The translations under genes were made by a program, and so were the position numbers. The notes beneath the pieces are model-generated. The model was given only the letters and a program-made list of their open reading frames with translations. It searched no databases and was not told where the DNA came from. A stretch of 13,912 bases of DNA from Actinomycetes bacterium (GTDB taxonomy: Bacteria; Actinomycetota; Acidimicrobiia; Acidimicrobiales; Acidimicrobiaceae), in NCBI GenBank assembly GCA_021844725.1, contig JAKBSX010000018.1, positions 1 through 13,912 of the forward strand, in the 5' to 3' direction. Below, piece after piece: positions 6,026 through 13,842 of the stretch (position 1 is the stretch's first letter; each line of letters starts with the position of its first letter).

Positions 6026-6920
6026 GAATATCTATCCCCATAGCCAAAAATAAAAGTGTCAAATAGGTAATCGAATAGCTAAATACCCTCATCGCCACTT
6101 TGGGTGAACAGTTTCTGTAAAGAACTACCGTGTACCCAAAAAAACCGGCTCCGAGAACTATTGCGGAGAGAGTGTAAATAATACCTAGATGAGCAACCGG
6201 TGCCAGCACCAGCGTGCATGCCCACAAAATTACGGTGTAAATGACTATCTCGCGAGCTGTTCGCTTCGCCGTGGCCACTGAAGGCAGCATCGGCACATTT
6301 GCACTGGCATAATCCTCCTTATACCTAAACGCAAGCGCCCAGAAATGCGGAGGAGTCCAAAGAAAAATAATCAGGAACATGATTATTGGCGTCCAGGATA
6401 CCGAATTTGTGACTGCCGCCCAGCCTACTAAAACTGGAGCTGCCCCGGCGGCGCCACCTATCACGATATTTTGAGTAGAAGACCTCTTAAGCCACAAAGT
6501 GTAAACAAAAATGTAAAACAAAGCAGCAGCCAGTGCAAACATAGCGCTCAACAGATTTACAAAAACCGCAAGAACTACAAATGCCAGCACCTCAATAGAA
6601 ATCGCAAAAACAAGAGCGGCTGTTGGAGAAATCTCACCAGTGACAAGAGGCCTTTTCTGCGTCCTCTTCATAATCGCGTCAATGTCCCGGTCAACCCACA
6701 TGTTGACTGCGTTGGCCCCCCCGGCTGAAAGTGTTCCGCCGATCAGGGTAACGAGGATCAAGCCGATATTCGGAATACCTTGTTTGGCCACGATCATTGC
6801 CGGTACCGTGGTTATAAGAAGCAACTCAATAATTCGCGGCTTCATCAGAGCGATGTAGCCTTTGATTACCCGCATTGTGTCTTTATCTGATTGTCTTGCT
6901 GTTCCTACAAATAAATTCAT
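6009..6920 (-). CDS. ctaB: Protoheme IX farnesyltransferase (heme O synthase)
   Basis: This is the UbiA-type membrane prenyltransferase that adds a farnesyl group to heme b to make heme O, the precursor of heme A for aa3 oxidases. The first Asp-rich motif, NMWVDRDIDAIMKRTQKRPL (73-92), is textbook for the family, with N73, D77 and D81 at the expected spacing. The second conserved block, WTPPHFWALAFRYKEDY, is also present and is followed by VPMLP. About eight to nine hydrophobic helices follow the opening ALMKPRI. Length from ATG 6920 is 303 residues. A second ATG at 6875 would give 288 residues and put the start nearer the family's usual N-terminus; upstream signals are weak for both (AGGG 4 nt before 6920). 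The 3' end overlaps the TlpA-like gene by 17 bp. No heme A synthase (ctaA) is visible in the window, so whether the oxidase uses heme O or A cannot be told. Confidence 0.95.
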   Translation of the reverse strand: MNLFVGTARQSDKDTMRVIKGYIALMKPRIIELLLITTVPAMIVAKQGIPNIGLILVTLIGGTLSAGGANAVNMWVDRDIDAIMKRTQKRPLVTGEISPTAALVFAISIEVLAFVVLAVFVNLLSAMFALAAALFYIFVYTLWLKRSSTQNIVIGGAAGAAPVLVGWAAVTNSVSWTPIIMFLIIFLWTPPHFWALAFRYKEDYASANVPMLPSVATAKRTAREIVIYTVILWACTLVLAPVAHLGIIYTLSAIVLGAGFFGYTVVLYRNCSPKVAMRVFSYSITYLTLLFLAMGIDILVRHY

Positions 6921-7159
6921 TTGGCCCTAACACTTGTGATGATCGATCAACATTACCCGAACACTGAAGTAAGAAGCGCCTAAAATCTCCCGAAATTGCA
7001 CTATAAAATTAACGTTCGGCGCTCAGTGGCCTCAAAATCCCATCAAAAAGTATGGATCCCGTCTTTTTGAAACTCAGCGAGAAAGGCTCTTGGCTAGGAT
7101 CATACTCGAACGCATTTAGTGTCACTGTCGGCAAGCTTATTACTTTTGGGGAATCTAAC
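6921..7159. promoter_or_regulatory. Divergent promoter region between ctaB and pepP
   Basis: These 239 bp separate two divergently transcribed units, so both promoters should lie here. A 10-bp palindrome TGATCGATCA (6940-6949) lies 20 bp upstream of the ctaB start, and an AT-rich TATAAAAT-like stretch lies near 7003-7010. No clear -35/-10 pair was identified. If pepP started at the earlier ATG (7052), the region would end there. Confidence 0.4.
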
Positions 7160-8260
7160 ATGAACCACAGCTCCAGAATTTCTCAATTGAGATCTATGCT
7201 GGATGAATCCTCCGGCGAGATCCTGATAGTGTCAAATCTGACAAATATACGTTATTTGACCGGATTCACCGGATCAGCTGGACTGCTGATAGTCAGCTCC
7301 AATCGACACAACTCGGCAGTTCCAGCTCTGCTTCTTACAGACGGACGCTATCAAGAACAGTCTGCCCGTGAGACGAAAGAGTGCCAACAGTTTCTAGATA
7401 TTTTCATTGGCTCGCCCGAACGTCAAATCGAATCGGCTGTGAAATTCATCGGAAGTAGCACTAAAACAATGATCGACCCCTACACCACGACGGTTGCTCA
7501 ATTCAATAAATGGACTGACAGCCTTGGCAATCGGCCTCTCGAATCGGAAGTAGGGATTGAGACCTTGCGGAGGATCAAAGATAGTGATGAAATTGAACTG
7601 ATTCGCAAGGCCAGTCGCATCGCTGACAAAGCCTTAATAGAAACCCTTCCTCAACTTCTTCATTCACCTACCGAAGTAGAATTTGCAGCTGAACTAGATT
7701 ACAACATGAGAAAGCTGGGAGCGGAAGGTCCGTCGTTCGAGACCATTGTCGCATCGGGTGAAAACTCTGCTATGCCCCACGCTAGGCCAACTCTGAAAAC
7801 CATCCGGGAAGGCGAGGTGGTGGTAATTGATTTTGGTGCAACAGTGGAGGGATATCACTCCGATTGCACAAGAACTTACTATCTTGCAAGCCAAGCTCCC
7901 GCAGAATTTGATAGGGCATACAATGCCGTTTCCGAAGCGCAGCATCTGGGGTGTCAGGCCGCAGCCAAGGAAGTGGAAATTTCCCGAATTGACAAAACTT
8001 GCCGGGAGACTCTGGACTCCTACGGGATGCTCGAGTTATTCACCCATGGAACCGGTCACGGAGTAGGTCTTGAAATACACGAATTACCATGGGTTTCCTC
8101 TGGAAATTCTATTCCGCTCGAACAGGGCGATGTCATCACCGTGGAACCCGGTGTATACCTGGAAGGAAAATTCGGAATTCGAATAGAAGATACACTGGCA
8201 ATCAATCAGGACTCCTTTGAACAGCTGACACAGATAGCCAAGTCACCTTATCTCGCATAA
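7160..8260 (+). CDS. pepP: Xaa-Pro aminopeptidase (M24 family)
   Basis: Cytoplasmic metallopeptidase removing an N-terminal residue that precedes proline. Numbered from ATG 7160 (366 aa), the N-terminal creatinase-like domain spans about 1-135 and the pita-bread catalytic domain about 140-355. The dinuclear metal ligands are all present: D224 (VIDFG), D235 (HSDCTRT), H300 (HGTGHGVG), E329 (VEPGVY) and E343 (IRIEDT). The accessory histidines H207 (MPHARPT) and H307 are also there. An ATG at 7052 is in frame and would add 36 residues not typical of the family. I prefer 7160 because GGGGA lies 7 nt upstream and the protein then begins close to the usual SRISQLRSML helix. Prolidase (PepQ) is an alternative that sequence alone does not exclude. 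It is the first gene of the pepP-efp-nusB block; the gap to efp is 113 bp, so efp may have its own promoter. Confidence 0.92.
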   Translation: MNHSSRISQLRSMLDESSGEILIVSNLTNIRYLTGFTGSAGLLIVSSNRHNSAVPALLLTDGRYQEQSARETKECQQFLDIFIGSPERQIESAVKFIGSSTKTMIDPYTTTVAQFNKWTDSLGNRPLESEVGIETLRRIKDSDEIELIRKASRIADKALIETLPQLLHSPTEVEFAAELDYNMRKLGAEGPSFETIVASGENSAMPHARPTLKTIREGEVVVIDFGATVEGYHSDCTRTYYLASQAPAEFDRAYNAVSEAQHLGCQAAAKEVEISRIDKTCRETLDSYGMLELFTHGTGHGVGLEIHELPWVSSGNSIPLEQGDVITVEPGVYLEGKFGIRIEDTLAINQDSFEQLTQIAKSPYLA

Positions 8261-8373
8261 AATTCAATCCGATAGAGCAAACAAGGTGCTAGTCCACCCG
8301 AGCAAGCCCGAAGTCGGTAGAATGATATCCTGATCCGCAAAAGTTGTAATTATCTCAGTTTTAGAAGGGCAAT

Positions 8374-8940
8374 ATGGCTATTTCCACCTCCACTAACGAC
8401 TTGAAGAACGGTATGACGCTGGATCTGCCTGACGGACTTTTTACTGTTGTCGAATTTCAACATGTGAAACCCGGTAAAGGTGGCGCGTTCGTCAGAACCA
8501 AACTCAAAAATATGAGAACTGGTGCTGTCCTTGAGCGAACCTACAGGGCAGATGAAAAACTCGACCAGGCGATAATTGAAAAACGGGAGATGCAGTTTCT
8601 CTACCGAGACGGTTCCGAGTATGTGTTCATGGACAATACCTCCTACGAACAATTGCAGATCTCTCAAAATGCGCTTGGATCTTCTGCAAACTTCCTAAAG
8701 GAAGGAGACTCGGCAACCATTTCCCAATATGAAAACGAAGTAGTTAGCGTTGAACTGCCAGCCGCTGTCGAACTTACAGTTTCCGAAACAGAGCCAGGTG
8801 TCCAAGGTGACAGAGTGTCCGGAGCCAGAAAACCGGCTACCGTAGAAACTGGGCTGGTATTACAGGTTCCATTGTTTATCGAACCAGGGGAAAAGATTAA
8901 AGTCGATACCCGAACCGGAGAATACATAACACGTGCCTGA
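8374..8940 (+). CDS. efp: Translation elongation factor P
   Basis: This 188-residue protein relieves ribosomes stalled at consecutive prolines. The three-domain EF-P layout is visible: an N-terminal KOW-like domain (1-65) and two OB-fold domains, the last ending in the signature [20 protein letters not shown]. The loop reaching the peptidyl-transferase centre is VKPGKGGAF, with K35 at the position that is modified in some bacteria. Some actinobacteria are known to use an unmodified lysine in a PGKGP loop; here the second proline is glycine, which is more like EF-P proteins of other groups. A GAAGGG lies 5-6 nt before the ATG. Its 3' end overlaps nusB by 8 bp (8933-8940), so the two are likely to be translated together. 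Confidence 0.97.
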   Translation: MAISTSTNDLKNGMTLDLPDGLFTVVEFQHVKPGKGGAFVRTKLKNMRTGAVLERTYRADEKLDQAIIEKREMQFLYRDGSEYVFMDNTSYEQLQISQNALGSSANFLKEGDSATISQYENEVVSVELPAAVELTVSETEPGVQGDRVSGARKPATVETGLVLQVPLFIEPGEKIKVDTRTGEYITRA

Positions 8941-9412
8941 ACATACTAAAGGTGACGAGGTAAAAAGACTTGAAGATCCTCAGCAGGAAATCAAAAGTGC
9001 CCAAGACTGGATAGTCCCGCTGGCCTCTCGAAGAGAGGGCAGAGAAAGAGTTATTTCTCTACTGTATGAGATGGAAATGAAATCCTGCAGCCCCACTGAG
9101 CTTCTCGGTGAACTGACCCTAAATCCGGATAACTTCGTTTTGGAACGGTTTATGGGGATATGTTCCAAAAGAGAGCAGCTGGATATGGAAATTAATTCAC
9201 TTTCCAAAGATTGGGAAGTTGAAAGAATGCCACTTATCGACCGCATAATCGCAGAACAAGCCTTATATGAACTGTTATTTTGCCCGGAAATCCCCACTGG
9301 GGTAATCCTCTCAGAAGCGGTCGAACTGGCTCAAAACTTCTCCACCGATGGATCTGGAAAATTCATCAATGGTCTTTTATCTGCAGCTGCCAGACGAGTA
9401 CGCGCAAATTAG
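8933..9412 (+). CDS. nusB: Transcription antitermination factor NusB
   Basis: NusB binds boxA RNA with NusE (S10) in rRNA antitermination complexes. The 159-residue product shows the family's opening helix [17 protein letters not shown] (33-49), the central segment [21 protein letters not shown]... ending in [14 protein letters not shown], and the C-terminal [12 protein letters not shown], equivalent to the usual FVNGVLD motif. The start is GTG at 8933, inside the last codons of efp. This leaves a polar N-terminal extension of about 30 residues before the first conserved helix; no better internal start is obvious. The gene ends 9 bp before the stop of the opposing gene, with no clear terminator between them. 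Confidence 0.93.
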   Translation: MPEHTKGDEVKRLEDPQQEIKSAQDWIVPLASRREGRERVISLLYEMEMKSCSPTELLGELTLNPDNFVLERFMGICSKREQLDMEINSLSKDWEVERMPLIDRIIAEQALYELLFCPEIPTGVILSEAVELAQNFSTDGSGKFINGLLSAAARRVRAN

Positions 9413-9421
9413 GAACTGACC

Positions 9422-10060
9422 CTAGTTTGCGCCGGTAATAAACTTGGGAAGCGAATTGAGTCCATCCAATTTCAGCTGTGGAGCCGGCATCGAGAGGCTC
9501 TTGGCAGTCGAATCAATAACTTTCTGGGCACTGCTTTGAGCAATCCCCATAGCTCTGGCCTTGGCTTTCATATCGTGGCTCAGAGCAGGCGTAAGTCCCG
9601 AGTTCAATGCCGTCTGAACATCCGCAATAAGCTGTACCGCATTTGGGTATGCCCAGGTGTCCATGTCACGCAAAACTCGTCCAAGATTGTATTGAGTCAA
9701 AGTGGTAGGAACAGTCTGAGTTGACATATTTAAAAGATCACTATTAACTGCTACGGAACAATTCGGCTGAGCCTGACTAACAATCCTCTTGGCAGTTACC
9801 AGGTCCTTGGATTTCCCCGTTTCAATGTCATTGAGTACCGTCATGGAATCAGACACGCTGGCATTACATGACAACATATCGGTCTGTACAGTGTTGACAA
9901 ACGTGGTGAAGTCTCCTTTTTTGGTAGCAGCATTAGCTGGCCGCCCAAGATCAGACACAATAATCACCGCTATTAAAAGCAGTGCAACTGGAAGTACGAT
10001 TTTCGTACGCTTATACCAAGGCCGTAAAGTTTCACTATTTACCGATGAACTACTTAGCAT
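9422..10060 (-). CDS. Secreted or membrane-anchored protein of unknown function
   Basis: I do not recognise a family for this 212-residue protein. It has a basic segment (RPWYKRTK, 13-20), a hydrophobic helix (about 21-36), and then PANA-A near residue 44, which could be a signal peptidase site. The rest is soluble and rich in Ala, Ser, Thr and Asn, probably mostly helical. It has only two cysteines, C65 (LSCNAS) and C101 (PNCSVA), which could form a disulfide outside the membrane. No metal-binding or catalytic motif was seen. The start at ATG 10060 has a weak GGGA upstream. It lies alone, tail to tail with nusB, and 156 bp separate its start from the end of aroB on the same strand, so it probably has its own promoter or is read through from the aro genes. 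Confidence 0.7.
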   Translation of the reverse strand: MLSSSSVNSETLRPWYKRTKIVLPVALLLIAVIIVSDLGRPANAATKKGDFTTFVNTVQTDMLSCNASVSDSMTVLNDIETGKSKDLVTAKRIVSQAQPNCSVAVNSDLLNMSTQTVPTTLTQYNLGRVLRDMDTWAYPNAVQLIADVQTALNSGLTPALSHDMKAKARAMGIAQSSAQKVIDSTAKSLSMPAPQLKLDGLNSLPKFITGAN

Positions 10061-10216
10061 CTAATCCCATTCTCGCATCTAAAACCAAAACTTTATTTGT
10101 CTAAAGACACCAACATATTTGAAATGCAACCACAATAATGCAGTCACCAGCGTCACAAATCGTTGCAGGCTTACCAACTAAACCAGAAGGTCCCTAAGGT
10201 TCAATAGGATTTGCAA

Positions 10217-11257
10217 CTAACCCGACAGTCCATCCATAAATTCCACCAGCACCTCGCGGACGAGGTCAACGTCAACGTCCCGAACCACTTCAACCCCAGA
10301 TGGAGAATCGAGCACAAACGTCAGCGTTCCAAATGACTTCTTGTCCTTAGACATTACCCCGATGACTAAATCGGGCTCCACTTTTACCGGAAGCCTACTT
10401 GGTAAGCCATAAGATTCGACCACTCTATAGTGATCCAAAACTCGCTGGGAGCTGATCCTTCCCATCCGATGGGCCAACTTGGCAGCGAATATTAACCCTA
10501 TCGCCACCGCCTCCCCGTGCCTGAAATCGAGCCGGGAATCCTCAAAACCAAGTGCCTCTATGGCATGGGCTAATGTATGGCCATAGTTAAGAAGTGCCCT
10601 CTTATCTCCTTCACGCTCATCGTCTTCTACAAATTGGGCCTTGATGTTAACGCACATGGCAACCTGCTCTACGAGCGGCAGTTTCTCAAGCCCTTCAGCT
10701 CCTAAAAATGCGTACTTAGCCATCTCCCCCAGGCCACACAGATACTCCCGTTGAGGCAGAGAATCAAGTGACGAAATATCGCAGATCACAAAACTGGGTT
10801 GCCAAAAAGCGCCCACCAGGTTTTTACCTTCTGGAAGGTTTACACCAGTTTTGCCGCCTATAGCTGCATCTACCTGACTTAGTAGCGTGGTAGCGACAGT
10901 GCCGTAACGAATCCCCCGGTGAAAGCTGGCAGCTGCAAATCCTGCGGTATCACTTACCACTCCACCACCAATTGCAACCACCATATCCCGACGGTTCATG
11001 CCCATGGAAGCAAATCTGCTGCAAAGCATGGCGATGGTATCCAACGACTTTGCATGTTCACCAGACCCCATATACACAACTGCTGAAGGAATTTCCAGCT
11101 CGGGCAGGATTCCCACCGATTCCTGAGTCACTATCGCTACTTTGCCAACGTCTGAAGGTATGTGTTGAGCCAAATCTCGAACCAGCTGTTCGCCAACATA
11201 AACCGGGTAACTTCGGTCACCCAAATTGACAACAATTTTCTGGTTAAATCTGGACAT
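10217..11257 (-). CDS. aroB: 3-dehydroquinate synthase
   Basis: Second step of the shikimate pathway: converts DAHP to 3-dehydroquinate using NAD and a divalent metal. It is 346 aa from ATG 11257, a normal length. The NAD-binding GGGVVSDTAGFAAA (97-110) and the substrate/phosphate region GGKTGVNLPEGKNLVGAFWQP (134-154) are present. The zinc ligands are E178 (GLGEMAKYA), H227 (NYGHTLAHA) and H247 (FRHGEA). The ATG at 11257 is preferred over the TTG at 11260 because GAGAGG lies at about 6 nt from it. The gene follows the broken aroK after 28 nt and is the last of the aroC-aroK-aroB group. No dehydroquinase gene (aroQ) follows, although it often does in this neighbourhood. Confidence 0.96.
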   Translation of the reverse strand: MSRFNQKIVVNLGDRSYPVYVGEQLVRDLAQHIPSDVGKVAIVTQESVGILPELEIPSAVVYMGSGEHAKSLDTIAMLCSRFASMGMNRRDMVVAIGGGVVSDTAGFAAASFHRGIRYGTVATTLLSQVDAAIGGKTGVNLPEGKNLVGAFWQPSFVICDISSLDSLPQREYLCGLGEMAKYAFLGAEGLEKLPLVEQVAMCVNIKAQFVEDDEREGDKRALLNYGHTLAHAIEALGFEDSRLDFRHGEAVAIGLIFAAKLAHRMGRISSQRVLDHYRVVESYGLPSRLPVKVEPDLVIGVMSKDKKSFGTLTFVLDSPSGVEVVRDVDVDLVREVLVEFMDGLSG

Positions 11258-11285
11258 CAAAAGCCTCTCATATGCAAACTTTATT

Positions 11286-11794
11286 TCATACTCTAACTAA
11301 CTTGCCAAGCATTTCGATAACTCGCGTAGATGCCTCTACGGCATCAATTGAATCCATATCCAGAACTATGTCGGCTAAAGAGGAGTACATCGGGTCGCGC
11401 TCTCGAACCAGCTCCTCGATGCGGAGCCGAAGATCCCCACGAAGCAGGGGCCTCGAGTAACCGCCCGAAGATAGACCGTCCAGGCACTTTCTTTTACTCT
11501 TCCGCAGTTACTTTCACTTACTACAGTTCCACCACCAAGAGATATCACCGATATGACTTTAGAGCTCAAAAAGTCTTCCAACAGCTCGGTCTCAATGATC
11601 CTAAAATAGTCCTCGCCATAATGGGTAAATATTTCAGAAATCGACTTACTCTGATGCAATTCAATTTCCAGATCAAGATCCACCCAGGGTACCCCTAGCT
11701 GAAGTGCCAGCTCCTCACCTACCCATGATTTACCAGCACCTGGCATACCTGTCAAACAAATATGGCGATCAAGCTCGGCGGCAGATAACTTCAA
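11286..11794 (-). pseudogene. aroK: Shikimate kinase, disrupted by a frame-changing deletion or an assembly error
   Basis: Shikimate kinase phosphorylates shikimate at O3 with ATP. The N-terminal part is normal: Walker A GMPGAGKS (16-23), D39/D41 in DLDLE, the shikimate-binding YFR with R65, and GGG at 87-89, up to TVYL (106-109). That frame then runs through unrelated residues to a stop at 11375. The true C-terminus lies in another frame from about 11462 to the TGA at 11286: SRPLLRGDLRLRIEELVRER, then DPMYSS and a normal last helix. Only 14 nt (11454-11467) separate VYL from RPLL, where Mycobacterium tuberculosis AroK has about 16 residues. Around 34 nt, covering part of the LID, therefore seem to be missing. 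The start is a TTG (11794) 4 nt after the aroC stop. Since flanking aro genes are intact, an assembly error or a very recent mutation are both plausible. Confidence 0.85.
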
Positions 11795-11798
11795 AGAC

Positions 11799-12980
11799 TT
11801 AGATCCCCTTTGCCGCAGAAGGGTTCTCGTTCAAATGCAACGCATATTCCTGCGCATTTCGGGTAAATTCAGCTACCGAATCTCCGCCAAACTTCCTCAG
11901 AGACTCATTGGCAAGAGTAATCGCGACCATCGATTCGGCCACCACTCCCATTGCCGGAACAGCAGTCACATCTGTCCTCTCTTTGAAAGACACAGCCTCT
12001 TCTTTGGTGGCAACATCGACTGTCATTAGAACTGGTCTATTCAGAGTTGCAAGGGGCTTCATCCAGGCAGTGAGGGCAATCATCCCACCTGTTGACATTC
12101 CGCCCTCAATTCCTCCAGCTCTTAGTGTGTCCCGTAGGTATGATTTGGATTCTGAATCCCAGCGTATTGCGTCATGGGCTTCCGAACCCCGCAGGCCCGA
12201 AACCACTGTGCCCTCGCCAAGTGATACCGCTTTGACCGCCTGGATACTCATTACTGCCTGAGCCAACAAACCATCAAGTTTGCGATCCCAATGCACGTGA
12301 CTTCCCAGCCCTACTGGAGTCCCAAACACCAGTACTTCAGCAGCTCCACCCAGCGAGTCTCCGACCTTGGCGGCAGCCTTGATCTCCGCCACCATTGCCT
12401 CTTCAGCCTCGGGACTGAAACATCTCACTCTAGAGTTATCAATTACTTCTAAATCTGCAGGCTCCGGCCTGGCGGCACCGCCTACAGACGCTGCTCCAAT
12501 TTGCACTATATGAGAGATTACCGACACTCCCAATTTCGACAAAAGAGCTTTGGCAAGGCTGCCTGCAGCCACTCTGGCCGCGGTCTCCCGGGCAGAAGCC
12601 CTCTCAAGGACATCTCTGGCATCATCGAAACCATATTTCTGCATTCCCACCAATTCAGCGTGACCCGGCCTTGGTTTGGTCAATACCTTTTCCGGTTTTC
12701 CAGGCTCGGGCGACATCTCAATCTCCCATTTTGGCCATTCTGTGTTGGCAATCTCGATTGCCACTGGAGAACCCAAGGTCCGGCCGTGGCGGATCCCTCC
12801 CAGCAATGTGAGCTCGTCCATCTCAAATCGCATCCTGGGACCTCTTCCGTATCCGAGTCGCCTCCGGCTGAGCTCGGCCTGAATCTCTTCTTTGGTAATT
12901 TCCAAGCCCGCTGGGAGCCCTTCAACTATAACTGCAAGTCCTTTACCATGGGACTCGCCGGCAGTTAGAAATCTAAGCAT
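11799..12980 (-). CDS. aroC: Chorismate synthase
   Basis: Last step of the shikimate pathway: converts EPSP to chorismate with reduced FMN. The 393-residue protein has the opening MLRFLTAGESHG with catalytic H11, the arginine-rich SRRRLGYGRGPRM, and RPGHAELVGMQKYGF with the second catalytic histidine. It also has the long helix motif DVLERASARETAARVAAGSL and AGGIEGGMSTGG near the FMN site. Length is normal. The ATG at 12980 has no clear ribosome-binding site. aroK begins 4 nt after its stop, showing an aroC-aroK-aroB transcription unit. This gene appears slightly more GC-rich than the oxidase genes. Confidence 0.97.
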   Translation of the reverse strand: MLRFLTAGESHGKGLAVIVEGLPAGLEITKEEIQAELSRRRLGYGRGPRMRFEMDELTLLGGIRHGRTLGSPVAIEIANTEWPKWEIEMSPEPGKPEKVLTKPRPGHAELVGMQKYGFDDARDVLERASARETAARVAAGSLAKALLSKLGVSVISHIVQIGAASVGGAARPEPADLEVIDNSRVRCFSPEAEEAMVAEIKAAAKVGDSLGGAAEVLVFGTPVGLGSHVHWDRKLDGLLAQAVMSIQAVKAVSLGEGTVVSGLRGSEAHDAIRWDSESKSYLRDTLRAGGIEGGMSTGGMIALTAWMKPLATLNRPVLMTVDVATKEEAVSFKERTDVTAVPAMGVVAESMVAITLANESLRKFGGDSVAEFTRNAQEYALHLNENPSAAKGI

Positions 12981-13171
12981 GGTAAGAATCTAATAGATCT
13001 CACCGCTGGACTGGGTAACAGGCGAACCAAGAGCTTGACATCCTCCCCCTCTATAGATCTGCTGATTCCATTTATTCAGCGGATCGCTGCCACTGCGTCT
13101 TTCGGAAATCGGCGCTTCACTCTGTCACTGTGCTCAACCTATCTGGGCTTTGAACTGCCATGGAACATGGA
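12981..13171. other. Spacer between the prepilin peptidase gene and aroC with a possible IS200/IS605 end remnant
   Basis: This 191-bp gap contains CTTGACATCCTCCCC (about 13034-13048). Read on the other strand, it resembles the GGGGAGGATGTCAAG right end common in IS200/IS605 (TnpB/OrfB) elements. No hairpin, transposase or matching second end was found, so at most this is a decayed remnant. The aroC promoter should also lie here but could not be pinpointed. Confidence 0.25.
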
Positions 13172-13804
13172 TCAGAGGATTCTAAAACTAATCAACAGAA
13201 CCGCGCTGGTAAGAAAAGGGACCATAGGGATACCCCGCCAGGGTGGGACCGTCAGATACCTCAGTACCGGAAAAGCAAAAACAGCCAGAACGTTGGCTAT
13301 CAGCAATATTTCAAGAATGGTAAAAAAAGAACCAATCGGAGTTAGGACCGCTGCTAAAACATATCCCAGTTTTATATCACCACCGCCAATCGAACCAGGC
13401 TTGATCAAATTCACAACCACAAGAGGAAATGCGTAACCGATAGTCAACAACAATGATTTTACAAACCCTGGAAAACCAAGATAAAAACAGAGGACTCCCC
13501 CGCACATAACAGATCCAAGTATCAACAGTTTGTCCGGCACCTTTCTAACATCAAGGTCGATAGCACCAAGCACGGGAAATAGCAACAGCTCGATGACTAT
13601 AAAAACTTTGAAAGATGAAGGGAACTGACTCCTGGGGGGCAACCAAGGTACAAAAGTGAAAAAGAGCCAAACCAGCACTAGCATGAGGTGACCTAAACTA
13701 GGCAAACGCCAAATCCGAATTTCCTCATTGCGGTAATCGAAAATAGAGATCGATACCACGTATCCGGACACCTGGCACACAAGTAACCAAATCAAACTTT
13801 TCAA
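13172..13804 (-). CDS. Type IV prepilin peptidase (A24 family), short form
   Basis: This polytopic membrane aspartyl protease cleaves, and in many cases methylates, type IV prepilins or prepilin-like proteins. The two catalytic aspartates are visible: D83 in AIDLDVRKVPD and D143 in GSIGGGDIKLG. Six or more hydrophobic helices fill most of the 210 residues. The N-terminal cytoplasmic CxxC domain of long (PilD-type) enzymes is absent, so methylation activity is doubtful and a simple FlaK- or TadV-like peptidase is likely. The only usable start is TTG at 13804, since the frame is closed by TAG 9 nt upstream. A GGGAG lies 9 nt before the TTG. No pilin or secretion gene is in the window. The location upstream of aroC matches a frequent gram-positive/actinobacterial gene order. 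Confidence 0.85.
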   Translation of the reverse strand: MKSLIWLLVCQVSGYVVSISIFDYRNEEIRIWRLPSLGHLMLVLVWLFFTFVPWLPPRSQFPSSFKVFIVIELLLFPVLGAIDLDVRKVPDKLLILGSVMCGGVLCFYLGFPGFVKSLLLTIGYAFPLVVVNLIKPGSIGGGDIKLGYVLAAVLTPIGSFFTILEILLIANVLAVFAFPVLRYLTVPPWRGIPMVPFLTSAVLLISFRIL

Positions 13805-13813
13805 TGGAACCTA

Positions 13814-13842
13814 CTCCCAGTACGGGTTTATCAAACTGGGAG
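13814..13842 (-). promoter_or_regulatory. Hairpin that includes the ribosome-binding site of the prepilin peptidase gene
   Basis: CTCCCAGT (13814-13821) and ACTGGGAG (13835-13842) form an 8-bp perfect inverted repeat with a 13-nt loop. On the minus-strand message, the downstream arm ends in the GGGAG that serves as the likely Shine-Dalgarno site, 9 nt before the TTG start. Folding would hide that site. Confidence 0.45.

Noticed and set aside
7052..7159. Longer N-terminus for pepP from the ATG at 7052.
   Set aside because: The extra 36 residues are not typical of the family, while the ATG at 7160 has a GGGGA at 7 nt and matches the usual protein start.
11272..11698. Plus-strand open frames opposite aroK that might have explained the disrupted gene.
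   Set aside because: The minus strand encodes both halves of a clear shikimate kinase; the plus-strand frames are antisense shadows without recognisable domains.
13035..13436. Plus-strand frame of about 130 codons opposite the prepilin peptidase gene.
   Set aside because: Most of it is antisense to the peptidase, whose catalytic motifs are clear; no domain or ribosome-binding site supports the plus strand.
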